Counted from the first letter of the stretch, positions 47,844-59,933 are shown. The stretch is DNA of 64,000 nucleotides from Thalassolituus marinus (GCF_020320395.1 NZ_JAEDAH010000013.1:33111-97110); one strand, 5' to 3'. Notes: generated by a model not told the origin, from the sequence alone. Program-made: numbers and translations.

Positions 47844-48428
47844 TTAATCCTTGCGCAGTACCAGCGCGCGTACGCCTTCACGCAACGCAAAGGCACCATG
47901 AGCGTAAAGACCACCCAACCACCAGGGTACGTGGAAAATCTCAGGTTCCCGGTAGGCAACCATCGACAAGGCACCAAGCCCTCCTTCGACCAGCATTCCT
48001 CCCACAGCAAGCAACAGCGCCAGCAATGCCAGAAAAGCTCGTTCATAGGTAAACAGCAGACGAAACAGAAAGCCTGCATAAAAGACCCAGCCAAGGAACT
48101 GCGGGCTTTCATTGCCAAAACCGCTTAACAGATAGCAGAAAGCAAAGGTCAGAATCGCCTCCACCATCTGGCGATAGCTGCCAGGGGAAGAACTCAATTC
48201 AAGCCCGAGAGGTCCAGCCAACGTCTTAGCAAGAGCAATATAGGCAACAGCCATCGACACAAAGGCCAGAAAGAATAATGGAAAGACCCAGGCCGCCTGA
48301 CCAAACCAGAGCGGCTGCGGATAGCTGAGGGTGCCTGTAACCACATGAATTGCATCACAGAAAGTAGCAACGGAAGCAGCCAACAGGCCGAGCAAACAAA
48401 CAGATATCCAGCTGGAATAATTTTTCAC
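47844..48428 (-). CDS. Six-helix membrane protein, Insig-like
   Basis: A 194-residue inner-membrane protein with about six hydrophobic segments (roughly 5-25, 45-66, 88-105, 111-128, 131-151, 169-190). Conserved-looking features are CDAIHVVTG, the AAWVFPLFF helix and a C-terminal REPEIFHVPWWLGGLY. The overall size, the proline-rich helix 2 and the ending recall the Insig family and its bacterial homologues; this is from memory of patterns, not a search. The function is unknown. It stands alone between prpE and the sucD terminator. Confidence 0.55.
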   Translation of the reverse strand: MKNYSSWISVCLLGLLAASVATFCDAIHVVTGTLSYPQPLWFGQAAWVFPLFFLAFVSMAVAYIALAKTLAGPLGLELSSSPGSYRQMVEAILTFAFCYLLSGFGNESPQFLGWVFYAGFLFRLLFTYERAFLALLALLLAVGGMLVEGGLGALSMVAYREPEIFHVPWWLGGLYAHGAFALREGVRALVLRKD

Positions 48429-48521
48429 GGAGCAGCCCTGATTTTTTTATCAGTACTGTAGCGGCAGACAATAAACGGCAACAGGTCCGTACAGGCCGCG
48501 CTGAGGGCTATCAGCAGACGT

Positions 48522-48548
48522 AAAAAAACCCGCCGAGGCGGGTTTTTC
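48522..48548 (-). terminator. Terminator of sucCD
   Basis: AAAAACCCGCC pairs with GGCGGGTTTTT around a very short loop at 48524-48547, just past the sucD stop at 48572. A T-run follows on the minus strand. Confidence 0.9.
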
Positions 48549-48571
48549 AAAGAGCAATCAGCGGGTAAAAC

Positions 48572-49444
48572 TTACCAGCCAGTTACTTCTTTCAGTGCTT
48601 CACCGATTTGCGCCAGAGAGCGAACGGTTTTAACACCAGCGTCTTCCAGAGCTGCAAACTTCTCGTCAGCAGTACCTTTACCGCCAGAGATGATCGCACC
48701 AGCGTGACCCATACGCTTACCTTTTGGTGCAGTAACACCAGCAATGTAAGACACAACAGGCTTAGTCACGTTCGCTTTGATATAAGCAGCGGCTTCATCT
48801 TCTGCGGTACCACCGATTTCACCAATCATTACGATGGCTTCAGTCTGTGGGTCGTTCTGGAACATTTCCAGAATATCGATGAAGTTAGAACCCGGGATCG
48901 GGTCACCACCAATACCAACACAGGTAGACTGGCCGAAACCGTAGTCAGTAGTCTGCTTAACCGCTTCGTAAGTCAGAGTACCGGAACGGGATACGATGCC
49001 CACTTTACCCGGCAGGTGAATGTGGCCCGGCATAATACCGATCTTACATTCTCCCGGAGTGATAACACCCGGGCAGTTAGGACCGATCAGGCGTACACCC
49101 AGCTCGTCGCATTTCACCTTACATTCAAGCATATCCAGAACCGGAATGTGCTCAGTGATACATACGATCAGTTTGATACCAGCGTTAGCTGCTTCCAGGA
49201 TGGAATCCTTACAGAAAGGTGCCGGTACGTAAATAACGGAGGCTTCAGCGCCGGTCGCTTCAACCGCATCTTTTACGGTATTGAATACTGGCAGACCCAG
49301 ATGCTCGGTACCGCCCTTACCTGGCGTTACACCACCAACCATTTTGGTGCCGTAGGCGATTGCCTGCTCAGAGTGGAAAGTACCCTGACCGCCAGTAAAA
49401 CCCTGACAGATAACTTTGGTGTCTTTATTAATCAGAATGGACAT
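48572..49444 (-). CDS. sucD: Succinyl-CoA synthetase alpha subunit
   Basis: A 290-residue subunit of the TCA enzyme that makes ATP or GTP from succinyl-CoA. The CoA-binding Rossmann part is [15 protein letters not shown]. The phosphorylated histidine is in [16 protein letters not shown]. It starts three bases after the sucC stop. Confidence 0.97.
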   Translation of the reverse strand: MSILINKDTKVICQGFTGGQGTFHSEQAIAYGTKMVGGVTPGKGGTEHLGLPVFNTVKDAVEATGAEASVIYVPAPFCKDSILEAANAGIKLIVCITEHIPVLDMLECKVKCDELGVRLIGPNCPGVITPGECKIGIMPGHIHLPGKVGIVSRSGTLTYEAVKQTTDYGFGQSTCVGIGGDPIPGSNFIDILEMFQNDPQTEAIVMIGEIGGTAEDEAAAYIKANVTKPVVSYIAGVTAPKGKRMGHAGAIISGGKGTADEKFAALEDAGVKTVRSLAQIGEALKEVTGW

Positions 49445-49447
49445 GAC

Positions 49448-50611
49448 TTAGTTCCCCGCTGCCTTAACTGCCTGAACCGCAGCGTCTGTTAAGCTTTCAG
49501 CCGCGATGATGTCGAGGCCGGATTCACCCAGTACTTTTTTACCCAGATCGGCGTTAGTACCTTCAAGACGAACAACCACAGGAACGTTAACACCCACTTC
49601 CTTAACAGCGCCGATAATACCTTCTGCAATCATGTCGCAACGAACGATACCACCGAAGATGTTAACCAGGACGGCCTTAACTTTTTCGTCAGACAGAATC
49701 AGTTTAAACGCATGAGCAACACGTTCTTTGGTCGCGCCACCACCAACGTCGAGGAAGTTAGCCGGGAAACCGCCGTGCAGTGCAACCATATCCATGGTGC
49801 CCATGGCCAGACCCGCACCGTTTACCATGCAGCCGATGTTGCCATCCAGTGCGACATAGTTCAGATCCCATTCAGCAGCTTCTGCTTCACGAGCATCTTC
49901 CTGAGAAGGATCGTGCATTTCCTGCAGGTCTTTGTGACGGTATACCGAGTTGCCATCCACGCCGATTTTAGCGTCGAGACAGTGCAGATCACCGTCTTCT
50001 TTAATTACCAGCGGGTTGATTTCAATCAGCGCCAGATCCTTTTCAACGAACAGCTGAGCCAGACCCATGAAGATCTTGGTGAACTGTTTAATCTGATCGC
50101 CCTGCAAACCCAGTTTGAAAGCCAGCTCACGGCCCTGATATGGCTGAGCGCCAGTCAGCGGGTCAATGGTCGCTTTCAGAATTTTTTCGGGCGTTTCTTC
50201 CGCCACTTTTTCAATTTCCACACCGCCTTCAGTAGACGCCATGAAAACAACGCGACGAGTTGAGCGATCAACTACCGCGCCCAGATACAGTTCGCTTGCG
50301 ATATCAGTGCAGCTTTCCACCAGAATACGGCTTACTGGCTGACCATTTTCATCTGTCTGATAGGTCACCAGGTTTTTGCCCAGCCACTGGTCAGCAAACG
50401 CTTTAATTTCTTCCTTGGAAGAAACCAGCTTTACGCCGCCTGCTTTACCACGACCACCGGCATGCACCTGTGCTTTTACAACCCAGCGGTCACCACCAAT
50501 GGTGTCCGCTGCTGCTGCAGCTTCTTCTGCAGTTTTGGCCGCCACACCTTTGGATACTGGCAGACCATACTGAGCAAAAAGCTGTTTACCCTGATATTCG
50601 TGAAGGTTCAT
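49448..50611 (-). CDS. sucC: Succinyl-CoA synthetase beta subunit
   Basis: A 387-residue ATP-grasp subunit with N-terminal [18 protein letters not shown], the glycine-rich [12 protein letters not shown] and the C-terminal [14 protein letters not shown]. It pairs with SucD. It lies 136 bp after lpd, with a palindrome between, so it is probably transcribed separately. Confidence 0.97.
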   Translation of the reverse strand: MNLHEYQGKQLFAQYGLPVSKGVAAKTAEEAAAAADTIGGDRWVVKAQVHAGGRGKAGGVKLVSSKEEIKAFADQWLGKNLVTYQTDENGQPVSRILVESCTDIASELYLGAVVDRSTRRVVFMASTEGGVEIEKVAEETPEKILKATIDPLTGAQPYQGRELAFKLGLQGDQIKQFTKIFMGLAQLFVEKDLALIEINPLVIKEDGDLHCLDAKIGVDGNSVYRHKDLQEMHDPSQEDAREAEAAEWDLNYVALDGNIGCMVNGAGLAMGTMDMVALHGGFPANFLDVGGGATKERVAHAFKLILSDEKVKAVLVNIFGGIVRCDMIAEGIIGAVKEVGVNVPVVVRLEGTNADLGKKVLGESGLDIIAAESLTDAAVQAVKAAGN

Positions 50612-50720
50612 CGCTTTCGTCCTGTCTCTTTATATTGTTGGGGATGACCCAACAGCCTGAGTCAACCGTATGTCGATTGTGTCGTACACAGCCTGAGCTG
50701 AAGCATACGGCCATAAACAA

Positions 50721-50740
50721 TGGCCCGGAATTCCGGGCCA
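50721..50740. terminator. Perfect palindrome after lpd (possible terminator)
   Basis: TGGCCCGGAATTCCGGGCCA is a perfect 20-bp palindrome, eight bases past the lpd stop. On the minus strand it is followed by TTGTTTATGG, which is only moderately T-rich. It is probably the end of the sucAB-lpd unit. Confidence 0.65.
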
Positions 50741-50747
50741 GAGTAAC

Positions 50748-52199
<1,452 letters not shown>

Positions 52200-52212
52200 T
52201 TAACTATCCGGA

Positions 52213-53430
52213 TTAAATGTCTAACAGCAGACGGGCTGGATCTTCCAGCAGTTCTTTAATGGTAACCAGGAACTGTACCGCTTCCTTACCATCGATCATA
52301 CGGTGATCGTATGACACTGCCAGGTACATCATTGGCAGAATAACAACCTCACCATTCACCGCCATCGGACGCTCCTGAATCTTGTGCATACCCAGAATAG
52401 CAGTCTGAGGAGGATTCAGAATCGGAGTCGACATCAGGGAACCAAAAATACCACCATTGGTAATGGTAAAGGTACCGCCCTGCATATCTTCAATACCCAG
52501 TTTACCTTCACGGCCACGCTTGGCGAAGTCACCGATAGTGCTCTCGATTTCAGCCAGGCTCATGCTATCGGTATCACGCAGAATCGGCACAACCAGACCA
52601 CGATCGGTTGATACTGCAACACCTACGTCCTGATAGCCGTGGTAAACCATATCGTTGCCATCGATTGAAGCATTCACCGCAGGGAAACGCTTCAGAGCTT
52701 CAGTAGCTGCCTTAACGAAGAAAGACATAAAGCCCATCTTCACGCCATGTGCTTTTTCAAACTGGTCTTTGTACTTTTTACGCAGATCCATAACAGGCTT
52801 CATGTTGACTTCGTTGTACGTAGTCAGCATGGCTGCATTCTGCTGAGCTTCAACCAGACGCTTGGCGATAGTGGCACGCAGTCGGGTCATCGGAACGCGT
52901 TTTTCAATACGCTCACCAGCCGGAATCGCAGCAACAGGCGCTGCGGCCGGTGCCGGAGCTGGGGCAGCAGCTGGCGCTGGTGCGGCCGCTGGCTTAGCAC
53001 CACCTTTCAGGTGGTTAACGACATCTTCTTTGGTTACACGACCGTCTTTGCCGGTAGCCGCAACAGAGGACACGTCCACACCATTTTCATCAGCAATTTT
53101 CTTCGCTGCCGGGCTGGCGATCACATCAGCGTTATCTGATGCAGAGGCTGCTGGCGCTTCAGCCGCAGCAGGTGCTGCAACCGCCGATACGTCACCCGCT
53201 TCGAAAACGGCCAGTACTTCATCGCTCAGTACCACGTCACCTTCTTCTTTCAGCACATTCTTCAGTGTGCCGTCTGCAGGAGCTACCACTTCCAGGACAA
53301 CCTTATCGGTTTCGATATCAACCAGAAGTTCATCACGCTGCACTGGCTCGCCTGGTTTTTTGTGCCAGGTTGCTACCGTGCCGTCTGCGACGGATTCAGG
53401 AAACGTTGGTGCTTTAATTTCGATGCTCAT
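52213..53430 (-). CDS. sucB: 2-oxoglutarate dehydrogenase E2 (dihydrolipoyl succinyltransferase)
   Basis: A 405-residue E2. One lipoyl domain (about 1-80) has the lipoylated lysine in [12 protein letters not shown]. An Ala/Pro-rich linker, a peripheral-subunit-binding domain ([19 protein letters not shown]) and a second AAAPAPA linker follow, then a catalytic domain ending in [16 protein letters not shown]. The single lipoyl domain is typical of SucB. Confidence 0.97.
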   Translation of the reverse strand: MSIEIKAPTFPESVADGTVATWHKKPGEPVQRDELLVDIETDKVVLEVVAPADGTLKNVLKEEGDVVLSDEVLAVFEAGDVSAVAAPAAAEAPAASASDNADVIASPAAKKIADENGVDVSSVAATGKDGRVTKEDVVNHLKGGAKPAAAPAPAAAPAPAPAAAPVAAIPAGERIEKRVPMTRLRATIAKRLVEAQQNAAMLTTYNEVNMKPVMDLRKKYKDQFEKAHGVKMGFMSFFVKAATEALKRFPAVNASIDGNDMVYHGYQDVGVAVSTDRGLVVPILRDTDSMSLAEIESTIGDFAKRGREGKLGIEDMQGGTFTITNGGIFGSLMSTPILNPPQTAILGMHKIQERPMAVNGEVVILPMMYLAVSYDHRMIDGKEAVQFLVTIKELLEDPARLLLDI

Positions 53431-53463
53431 TCGATATTTTCCTTAGAAATTCCTGCGTTCTAC

Positions 53464-56301
53464 CTAGCCCTGCAAACCCAGAGCGTCTCGGATCAATTGT
53501 TCTAGTTGCTGAATATGCAGCGCCATATAACCTGCGGCTGGTGAAGCTGACGCATCACGACCTGCATATTCAAGATGCAGTGATGGGTTCAGTTCATTCA
53601 GTACGCGACGCATGTGATGCTGGCTGCTGTACCATGCACCCATATTCATCGGCTCTTCCTGCGTCCAGAATACCTGTTTAACGTTAACGTATTTGGACAG
53701 AATCTTAGCCAGCTGCTTCGCCGGGAACGGGTACAATTGTTCGATACGAACAATGGCCACGTTGTCGATTTCTTCTGCACGGCGACGTTCTAACAAGTCG
53801 TAGTAAACCTTGCCGGAGCACAGCAGAATACGATCCACTTTTTCCGGGTTCAGTTCATCAATTTCATCAATTACTGTGCGGAAGCGGCCTTGTGCCAATT
53901 CTTCGATGGTGCTGGTAGCCAGTTTATGGCGCAGCAGACTCTTCGGTGACATAACAACCAGCGGCTTACGCAGCGGGCGGATCACCTGACGACGCAGCAT
54001 GTGATAAACCTGAGCCGGAGTCGATGGCACACAAATCTGAACGTTGTGCTCAGCACACAGCTGCAGGTAGCGTTCCAGACGTGCAGATGAGTGCTCAGGA
54101 CCCTGACCTTCATAACCGTGTGGCAGCAGCATGGTCAGACCACACAGACGGCCCCACTTGTGCTCACCAGAAGAAATAAACTGGTCGAACACCACCTGAG
54201 CACCGTTAGCGAAGTCACCAAACTGGGCTTCCCAGATGACCAGTGCATTAGGTGCTGTAGTCGCGTAGCCGTACTCAAAGGCCAGCACTGCTTCTTCAGA
54301 CAACAGAGAGTCGTAAATATCAAAGGCTGGCTGATCGTCGCTGATGTTTTGCAGCGGTACGTAAGCAGAACCATCTTTCTGATTGTGCAGTACCGCGTGA
54401 CGGTGGGAGAAAGTACCACGACCCACGTCCTGACCCGTCAGACGAACCTGATAGCCCTGGTCCAGCAGAGTGGCGTAAGCCATGGTTTCTGCAAAGCCCC
54501 AGTTAACCGGCATAGCACCAGCAGCCATACGAGTACGGTCTTCCAGAATTTTGCCTACCTGACGCTGTACAGAGAAACCTTCCGGAACTTCCTGCAGCTT
54601 GGCCGCCAGCTCCTGCAGACGTTTCAGATCAAAGCCGGTATCGGCCTTGGTGGTCCACTCGTGCCCCAGGTACGGGGTCCAGTCGACGAACAGCTCAGTG
54701 TTTGGTTCTTTTACCAGACTCTTCACAACGTGATTACCGTTATCCAGATCCTGGCGGTAGTCTTCTTCCAGCTGCTTAGCGGCATCGGCGCTGATAACGC
54801 CTTCTTCAATCAGTTTACCAGCGTACAGATCACGGGTGGTTTTCTGTACTTTAATCTGGGAATACATCAGCGGCTGGGTGCCGGATGGCTCATCAGCTTC
54901 GTTGTGACCACGGCGGCGGTAACACACCAGGTCGATCACGACGTCTTTATGGAATTCGTTGCGGTAGTCCACTGCCAGCTGGGTAACAAACAGCACAGCT
55001 TCAGGGTCATCACCGTTCACATGGAGAATCGGTGCTTCGACGATCTTGGCAACGTCGGTGCAGTATTCGGTTGAACGCACGTCTTCACGTTTGTTCGTTG
55101 TAAAGCCAACCTGGTTATTGATCACGATATGGATCGTACCACCGGTTTTATAGGCTCGGGTTTGCGATAACTGGAAGGTTTCCATTACCACGCCCTGACC
55201 GGCAAAGGCGGAGTCACCGTGAATGCTCACCGGAATTACTTTTTCACCAGCAGGGTCGTTACGACGGTCCTGACGCGCACGTACGGAACCTTCGACTACC
55301 GGCGAAACAATTTCCAGGTGAGATGGGTTAAACGCCAGCGCCAGATGCACTTCACCGCCAGACGTCATCACGTTGGAAGAGAAGCCCTGATGGTACTTAA
55401 CGTCACCATGAGAGTGGTATTGAGCTTTGCCGTCAAATTCGTCGAACAGATCTGAAGTCTTCTTACCCAGGGTATTGATAAGAGTATTCAGACGACCACG
55501 GTGGGCCATGCCGATAACGATTTCTTTTGCGCCGTAAGTACCGCTGCGCTGGATCAGCTCATCCATCAGCGGGATCAGGCTCTCACCACCTTCCAGGCCG
55601 AAGCGCTTAACACCCGGGTAGCGCGAGCCCAGATATTTCTCCAGACCTTCAGCAGCCGTCAGGCGCTCAAGCAGGTGCATTTTTACTTCATGGCCGAACT
55701 TTGGATGTGCACGAACACTTTCCAGACGCTGCTGGAACCAACGCTGTTCAGCAGTGTTTACGATATGCATGTACTCGGCACCAACCGTGCTGCAGTAAGT
55801 GGTTTCGAGTGCATTAATGATGTCTTTGAGCGCTGCTTCTTCCTGACCGATAAACAGGGATCCGGTCTGGAAAACAGTGTCTGAATCCGCGCGGGAAAGA
55901 CCATGGAAAGCAATATCCAGATCCGGTACGGATTCACGTTCCATCAGTCCCAGCGGGTCGAGTTTCGCGTGCTGATGGCCACGACCACGGTAGGCATTGA
56001 TCAGGGCAAGAACCTGAACCTGCTTGCGCTCATGATCGGTGCTGACAGCAGACTGGGAAACAGGACGTGCACGACGCTGATTTTTGGAAAGAAGAAGGAA
56101 CTGTTCCCGAATGGGTTTGTGCGGGGTATCAGTAGATGTGTTCTCATCTACCCGTGGCAGCTTGTCGAAGTAATTGCGCCACTCTTCCGGAACCTCGTTA
56201 GGATCTCTGAGGTAGGTTTCGAAGAGCTCCTCCACGTAAGCAACGTTGCCGCCCGCAAGCTGCGAGGTGCTCCATAGTTGCTCCATTGTTTGTTCGTGCA
56301 T
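53464..56301 (-). CDS. sucA: 2-oxoglutarate dehydrogenase E1
   Basis: A 945-residue thiamine-diphosphate enzyme. MHEQTMEQLWSTSQLAGGN is the typical SucA N-terminus, and GMAHRGRLNTL, DLVCYRRRGHNEADEPSGTQP and LLPHGYEGQGPEHSSARLER are present. The start at 56301 is taken by homology and by GGGTGG upstream; an in-frame reading to 56394 would translate the structured leader. It heads the sucA-sucB-lpd unit. Confidence 0.97.
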   Translation of the reverse strand: MHEQTMEQLWSTSQLAGGNVAYVEELFETYLRDPNEVPEEWRNYFDKLPRVDENTSTDTPHKPIREQFLLLSKNQRRARPVSQSAVSTDHERKQVQVLALINAYRGRGHQHAKLDPLGLMERESVPDLDIAFHGLSRADSDTVFQTGSLFIGQEEAALKDIINALETTYCSTVGAEYMHIVNTAEQRWFQQRLESVRAHPKFGHEVKMHLLERLTAAEGLEKYLGSRYPGVKRFGLEGGESLIPLMDELIQRSGTYGAKEIVIGMAHRGRLNTLINTLGKKTSDLFDEFDGKAQYHSHGDVKYHQGFSSNVMTSGGEVHLALAFNPSHLEIVSPVVEGSVRARQDRRNDPAGEKVIPVSIHGDSAFAGQGVVMETFQLSQTRAYKTGGTIHIVINNQVGFTTNKREDVRSTEYCTDVAKIVEAPILHVNGDDPEAVLFVTQLAVDYRNEFHKDVVIDLVCYRRRGHNEADEPSGTQPLMYSQIKVQKTTRDLYAGKLIEEGVISADAAKQLEEDYRQDLDNGNHVVKSLVKEPNTELFVDWTPYLGHEWTTKADTGFDLKRLQELAAKLQEVPEGFSVQRQVGKILEDRTRMAAGAMPVNWGFAETMAYATLLDQGYQVRLTGQDVGRGTFSHRHAVLHNQKDGSAYVPLQNISDDQPAFDIYDSLLSEEAVLAFEYGYATTAPNALVIWEAQFGDFANGAQVVFDQFISSGEHKWGRLCGLTMLLPHGYEGQGPEHSSARLERYLQLCAEHNVQICVPSTPAQVYHMLRRQVIRPLRKPLVVMSPKSLLRHKLATSTIEELAQGRFRTVIDEIDELNPEKVDRILLCSGKVYYDLLERRRAEEIDNVAIVRIEQLYPFPAKQLAKILSKYVNVKQVFWTQEEPMNMGAWYSSQHHMRRVLNELNPSLHLEYAGRDASASPAAGYMALHIQQLEQLIRDALGLQG

Positions 56302-56477
56302 GTAACGACCACCCTGTTTTGGTATAAAACGAGAGGAAGTCACCCACAGAGTGTCTGCGCACCGACTCTTCTGACGCCGCAAGGCATCACGCAAGTTAGA
56401 GGGCCGACCGGATAGGTCGCCAGGCCTCTGAGGTGACCGGGGATACCCCGCCCCTCAACTACTGTTTTAGCTTAGTT
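56302..56477 (-). other. Highly structured leader of sucA
   Basis: On the minus strand this stretch holds four consecutive hairpins: 56438-56450 (CGGGG/CCCCG), 56399-56428 (GAGG...CTC), 56372-56389 (TGATGCC/GGCGTCA) and 56348-56369 (AGAGT/ACTCT). They lie between the sdhB terminator and the sucA start. Rfam has sucA-linked candidate RNAs in proteobacteria (sucA, sucA-II). I cannot test the match here. Confidence 0.45.
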
Positions 56478-56506
56478 AAAAATACAGCCTTGTAAGCTGT
56501 ATTTTT
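56478..56506 (-). terminator. Terminator of sdhCDAB
   Basis: AAAATACAGC at 56479-56488 pairs with GCTGTATTTT at 56496-56505 with a 7-nt loop; T-runs flank it on both strands. It separates sdhB from sucA. Confidence 0.85.
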
Positions 56507-56518
56507 GAAAAATTGTTA

Positions 56519-56552
56519 ACGTAAGCGGGCTGTGTGTCCAGCCCACTTACGT
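56519..56552 (-). repeat. 14-bp hairpin after sdhB
   Basis: The arms at 56519-56532 and 56539-56552 form a 14-bp stem around 6 nt. On the minus strand the one non-identical pair is a G-U wobble; on the plus strand it would be a mismatch. The stem is therefore best formed in the sdh transcript, 34 nt past the sdhB stop. Confidence 0.6.
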
Positions 56553-56585
56553 CTAATACCGTCGGTGGACAGTATTGATCGCGCC

Positions 56586-57296
56586 TTACAGCTGCTGGTT
56601 CAGCAGCATATTGCGGATGTGACCAATCGCACGCGTCGGGTTCAAACCTTTCGGGCACACATTGACACAATTCATGATTCCACGGCAACGGAAAACACTG
56701 AATGGATCGCTCAATTCAGCCAATCTCTGCTCGGTAGAGGTATCACGACTATCCGCCAGGAAGCGATAAGCCTGCAGCAGACCCGCAGGACCAACGAAGC
56801 GATCCGGGTTCCACCAGAAGGACGGACAGGAAGTTGAACAACATGCACACAGAATACACTCGTACAGGCCGTCCAGCTTTTCACGCTCTTCTGGAGATTG
56901 CAGACGCTCAATAGCCGGCGCTGGTGTGTTATTCACCAGGAATGGCTTGATCTTCTCGTACTGCTTGTAAAACAGTGCCATGTCGATAACAAGGTCACGG
57001 ATCACAGGCAGACCAGGCAGCGGACGCAGCACCAGCTTGTCCATCTTACCTTTGGTAGCTTCAGAGATCGGTGTGATACATGCCAGGCCGTTTTTGCCGT
57101 TGATGTTCATACCATCAGAGCCACACACGCCTTCACGACAGGAACGACGGTAAGCCAGTGTTGGATCCTGCTCTTTAACCAGAGCCAGCACGTCCAGCAC
57201 CATCACATCCTTGTTGCCAGGGATCGTGATGTCGTAGTCCTGCATGTAAGGAGCTTCATCCTTCTCAGGATTGTAGCGATATACACTCACTAACAT
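56586..57296 (-). CDS. sdhB: Succinate dehydrogenase iron-sulphur subunit
   Basis: A 236-residue subunit with three clusters. The 2Fe-2S cysteines are in SCREGVCGSDGMNINGKNGLAC (described by position, about 55-77); the 4Fe-4S and 3Fe-4S sets are in CILCACCSTSCPSFWWNP and CRGIMNCVNVCPKGLNP. It passes electrons from SdhA FAD to quinone. GGGGAG lies upstream of the ATG. Confidence 0.97.
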   Translation of the reverse strand: MLVSVYRYNPEKDEAPYMQDYDITIPGNKDVMVLDVLALVKEQDPTLAYRRSCREGVCGSDGMNINGKNGLACITPISEATKGKMDKLVLRPLPGLPVIRDLVIDMALFYKQYEKIKPFLVNNTPAPAIERLQSPEEREKLDGLYECILCACCSTSCPSFWWNPDRFVGPAGLLQAYRFLADSRDTSTEQRLAELSDPFSVFRCRGIMNCVNVCPKGLNPTRAIGHIRNMLLNQQL

Positions 57297-57311
57297 TTCA
57301 ATACTCCCCTA

Positions 57312-59087
57312 TTAATAAGTACGGACTTTCGGCGGGAATGCTTCCATTGTCTTAGGAGCAAAGTTAACCGCACGCTTGCCGATGGTCTTGGTTTGTGGGA
57401 AGTACAATGAGTGGCACAGCCAGTTCTCATCGTCACGTTCTGTGTAGTCGTTACGAGCGTGGGCACCACGGGACTCTTTACGCTCAATTGCAGCAACGGC
57501 AGTCGCGTAAGCAGTCTCGAACAGGTTGTCCAGCTCCAGCGCTTCGATACGGGCCGTGTTGAATGGACCGCTCTTGTCGTCAAGAACAGTGTTCTTAACG
57601 CGCTCGCCGATCGCTTTCAGCATTTCCAGGCCTTTTTCCATGCTTGGACCTTCACGGAATACACCGAAGTACAGCTGCATGGTTTTCTGCAGATCAGCAC
57701 GGACTTCTGCAACCTTCTCTCCACTTGACGCGCTGTTCAGGCGATCCAGACGCGCCATGGCACGTTCTACATCTTCGTCAGTCGGATCAACGAAGTCGAA
57801 GCCTTCACGGAAGTTTTTCTCTACCTGCAGACCTACCGCACGACCGAATACCACCAGGTCGAGCAGTGAGTTACCGCCCAGACGGTTTGCACCGTGAACA
57901 GATACACACGCGATCTCACCTGCTGCGTACAGACCATCAATAACAACGTCGTTGCCATTTTCGTCTACAGTCAGGGCCTGACCACCGATGTTAGTTGGAA
58001 TACCACCCATCATGTAGTGACAGGTAGGAACAACCGGAATCGGCTCTTTAACAGGGTCTGCGTGAGCAAACGTACGGGACAGCTCCAGAATGCCTGGCAG
58101 CTTAGCGTTCAGGGTTTCTTCACCCAGGTGGTCCAGCTTCAGGAATACGTGATCGCCTTCTTCACCACAACCGCGGCCTTCAAGGATTTCCATAACCATA
58201 GAACGTGCAACAACGTCACGACCAGCAAGGTCTTTTGCGTTAGGTGCATAACGTTCCATGAAACGCTCGCCGTCTTTATTGATGAGGTAACCACCTTCAC
58301 CACGACAACCTTCAGTCACCAGAGTACCAGCACCGGCAATACCTGTTGGGTGGAACTGCCACATTTCCATGTCCTGCATAGGAACGCCAGCACGTACCGC
58401 CATACCAACACCGTCACCAGTATTGATCAGAGCGTTGGTCGTGGACTGATAAATACGACCTGCACCGCCAGTAGCCAGTACAGTGGCCTTGGCCTTGATG
58501 TAAACAGTTTCGCCAGATTCGATATCGATAGCGATAACGCCCGCTACCTGACCGTTAGCATTTTTAACCAGATCAACGGCATACCATTCATTCAGGAAGG
58601 TAGTACCGCCTTTCAGGTTGCCTTGGTACAGGGCGTGCAGAAGCGCGTGACCAGTTCGGTCAGCAGCTGCACAGGTACGGGCTGCCTGAGTAGGATCGTT
58701 TGGACCTTTCGACTGGCCACCGAATGGACGCTGATAAATACGGCCTTCTTCCGTACGGGAGAAAGGCAGACCCATGTGCTCAAGCTCGAATACAGCCTGA
58801 GGGCCTACGGAACACATGTATTCGATAGCGTCCTGGTCACCGATGTAGTCGGAACCTTTAACGGTATCGTACATGTGCCAACGCCAATCATCGTTTGGAT
58901 CAGCAGACGCGATCGCACAAGTAATACCGCCCTGGGCAGATACAGTGTGCGAACGGGTTGGGAATACTTTAGTAACACACGCGGTTTTGATGCCTGACTC
59001 AGTCAGCTGCAGTGCAGCGCGCATGCCCGCACCACCACCACCGATTACGATGGCGTCAAACGACATAGTTCTGATTTTGCTGCTCAT
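57312..59087 (-). CDS. sdhA: Succinate dehydrogenase flavoprotein subunit
   Basis: A 591-residue FAD subunit. [11 protein letters not shown] is the FAD Rossmann loop, [11 protein letters not shown] carries the histidine that binds FAD covalently, and [18 protein letters not shown] the dicarboxylate-site residues. It makes fumarate at the membrane. It is three bases downstream of sdhD. Confidence 0.98.
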   Translation of the reverse strand: MSSKIRTMSFDAIVIGGGGAGMRAALQLTESGIKTACVTKVFPTRSHTVSAQGGITCAIASADPNDDWRWHMYDTVKGSDYIGDQDAIEYMCSVGPQAVFELEHMGLPFSRTEEGRIYQRPFGGQSKGPNDPTQAARTCAAADRTGHALLHALYQGNLKGGTTFLNEWYAVDLVKNANGQVAGVIAIDIESGETVYIKAKATVLATGGAGRIYQSTTNALINTGDGVGMAVRAGVPMQDMEMWQFHPTGIAGAGTLVTEGCRGEGGYLINKDGERFMERYAPNAKDLAGRDVVARSMVMEILEGRGCGEEGDHVFLKLDHLGEETLNAKLPGILELSRTFAHADPVKEPIPVVPTCHYMMGGIPTNIGGQALTVDENGNDVVIDGLYAAGEIACVSVHGANRLGGNSLLDLVVFGRAVGLQVEKNFREGFDFVDPTDEDVERAMARLDRLNSASSGEKVAEVRADLQKTMQLYFGVFREGPSMEKGLEMLKAIGERVKNTVLDDKSGPFNTARIEALELDNLFETAYATAVAAIERKESRGAHARNDYTERDDENWLCHSLYFPQTKTIGKRAVNFAPKTMEAFPPKVRTY

Positions 59088-59090
59088 GAC

Positions 59091-59441
59091 TTACACGCTC
59101 CAGAGAATATCGATGCCCCAGACCAGGTATACGAACAGGAAACCTGCACATACCAGCTGGAAGGCAAAACGCAGAGCTGCGCTTTTAGTGAGGTAGTCAG
59201 TTGAAATAGTCCACATACCGACCCAGGCATGTGCACACAAAGAAATCAGGGCAGCCAGGCTGAATACTTTCATCCAGGTCTGGGCAAACAGACCTTGCCA
59301 TTGACTGAACTGCAGATCCGGAGAGGCGATAACGAAGCCCAGCAGGAACAGAGTGTAAAGTGCCAGGATGACAGCGGTCAGTCGCTGAACAACCCAGTCA
59401 TACAGGCCACTACGGCCCAGATTGGTAACACTGTTTACCAT
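59091..59441 (-). CDS. sdhD: Succinate dehydrogenase membrane anchor subunit
   Basis: A 116-residue anchor with three helices. MVNSVTNLGRSGLYDWVVQR is the typical start, and HAWVGMWTISTDYL holds the probable haem-ligand region. The ATG at 59441 overlaps the sdhC stop by seven bases. The longer reading to 59480 is not supported. Confidence 0.93.
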   Translation of the reverse strand: MVNSVTNLGRSGLYDWVVQRLTAVILALYTLFLLGFVIASPDLQFSQWQGLFAQTWMKVFSLAALISLCAHAWVGMWTISTDYLTKSAALRFAFQLVCAGFLFVYLVWGIDILWSV

Positions 59442-59809
59442 ACCCAAACTCCCGCCAGAACGATTACGATCACGCCACACACCAGGGTGATGATGGCACC
59501 AGTTCGACCGCCTTCTTTGGTTTCACCAATTCCCATATCCATCAACAGGTGCTTAACACCCGCCACAAAGTGGTAGCCCAGTGCAGACAGAATGCCCCAG
59601 GTGATGAATTTAACCAGACCGTTATCAAACGCCGCTTTCAGATCAGCAAAAGACTGCTCTGACTCCAGAGATGCTGCCAACGCGCACAGCATGAAAGCTA
59701 CAGCGAAGAACAGGATAAAACCGGACACACGGTGGATGATGGAAGCCTTAGCGGGAAGTGGGAGCTCAATAGTAGTCAGATCCAGATTTTTAGGTCTATT
59801 GCTATTCAC
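59435..59809 (-). CDS. sdhC: Succinate dehydrogenase cytochrome b556 subunit
   Basis: A 124-residue anchor with three helices. NSNRPKNLDLTTIELPLPAK and SIIHRVSGFILFF are the signature, and YHFVAGVKHLLMDMG carries the haem-ligand His. The start is GTG at 59809, since the family begins at this NxxRPxNLDL stretch. A reading to 59947 would add unrelated residues. Confidence 0.92.
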   Translation of the reverse strand: MNSNRPKNLDLTTIELPLPAKASIIHRVSGFILFFAVAFMLCALAASLESEQSFADLKAAFDNGLVKFITWGILSALGYHFVAGVKHLLMDMGIGETKEGGRTGAIITLVCGVIVIVLAGVWVW

Positions 59810-59933
59810 GGCTCTTACACTCTCATATGGGCTTAGCCCTCCTGTTTTGGCTTTTGGCCAGAGGGTTAAGCGCAGGCTCAAGAAGAATCCCCAAACGCTG
59901 TACAACTTTTGCACAGGTTTCAGGGCGCGACAA

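Noticed and set aside
56302..56394. N-terminal extension of SucA
   Set aside because: The extension overlaps the structured leader and is absent from SucA proteins, which start at the MHEQTMEQLW-like stretch.
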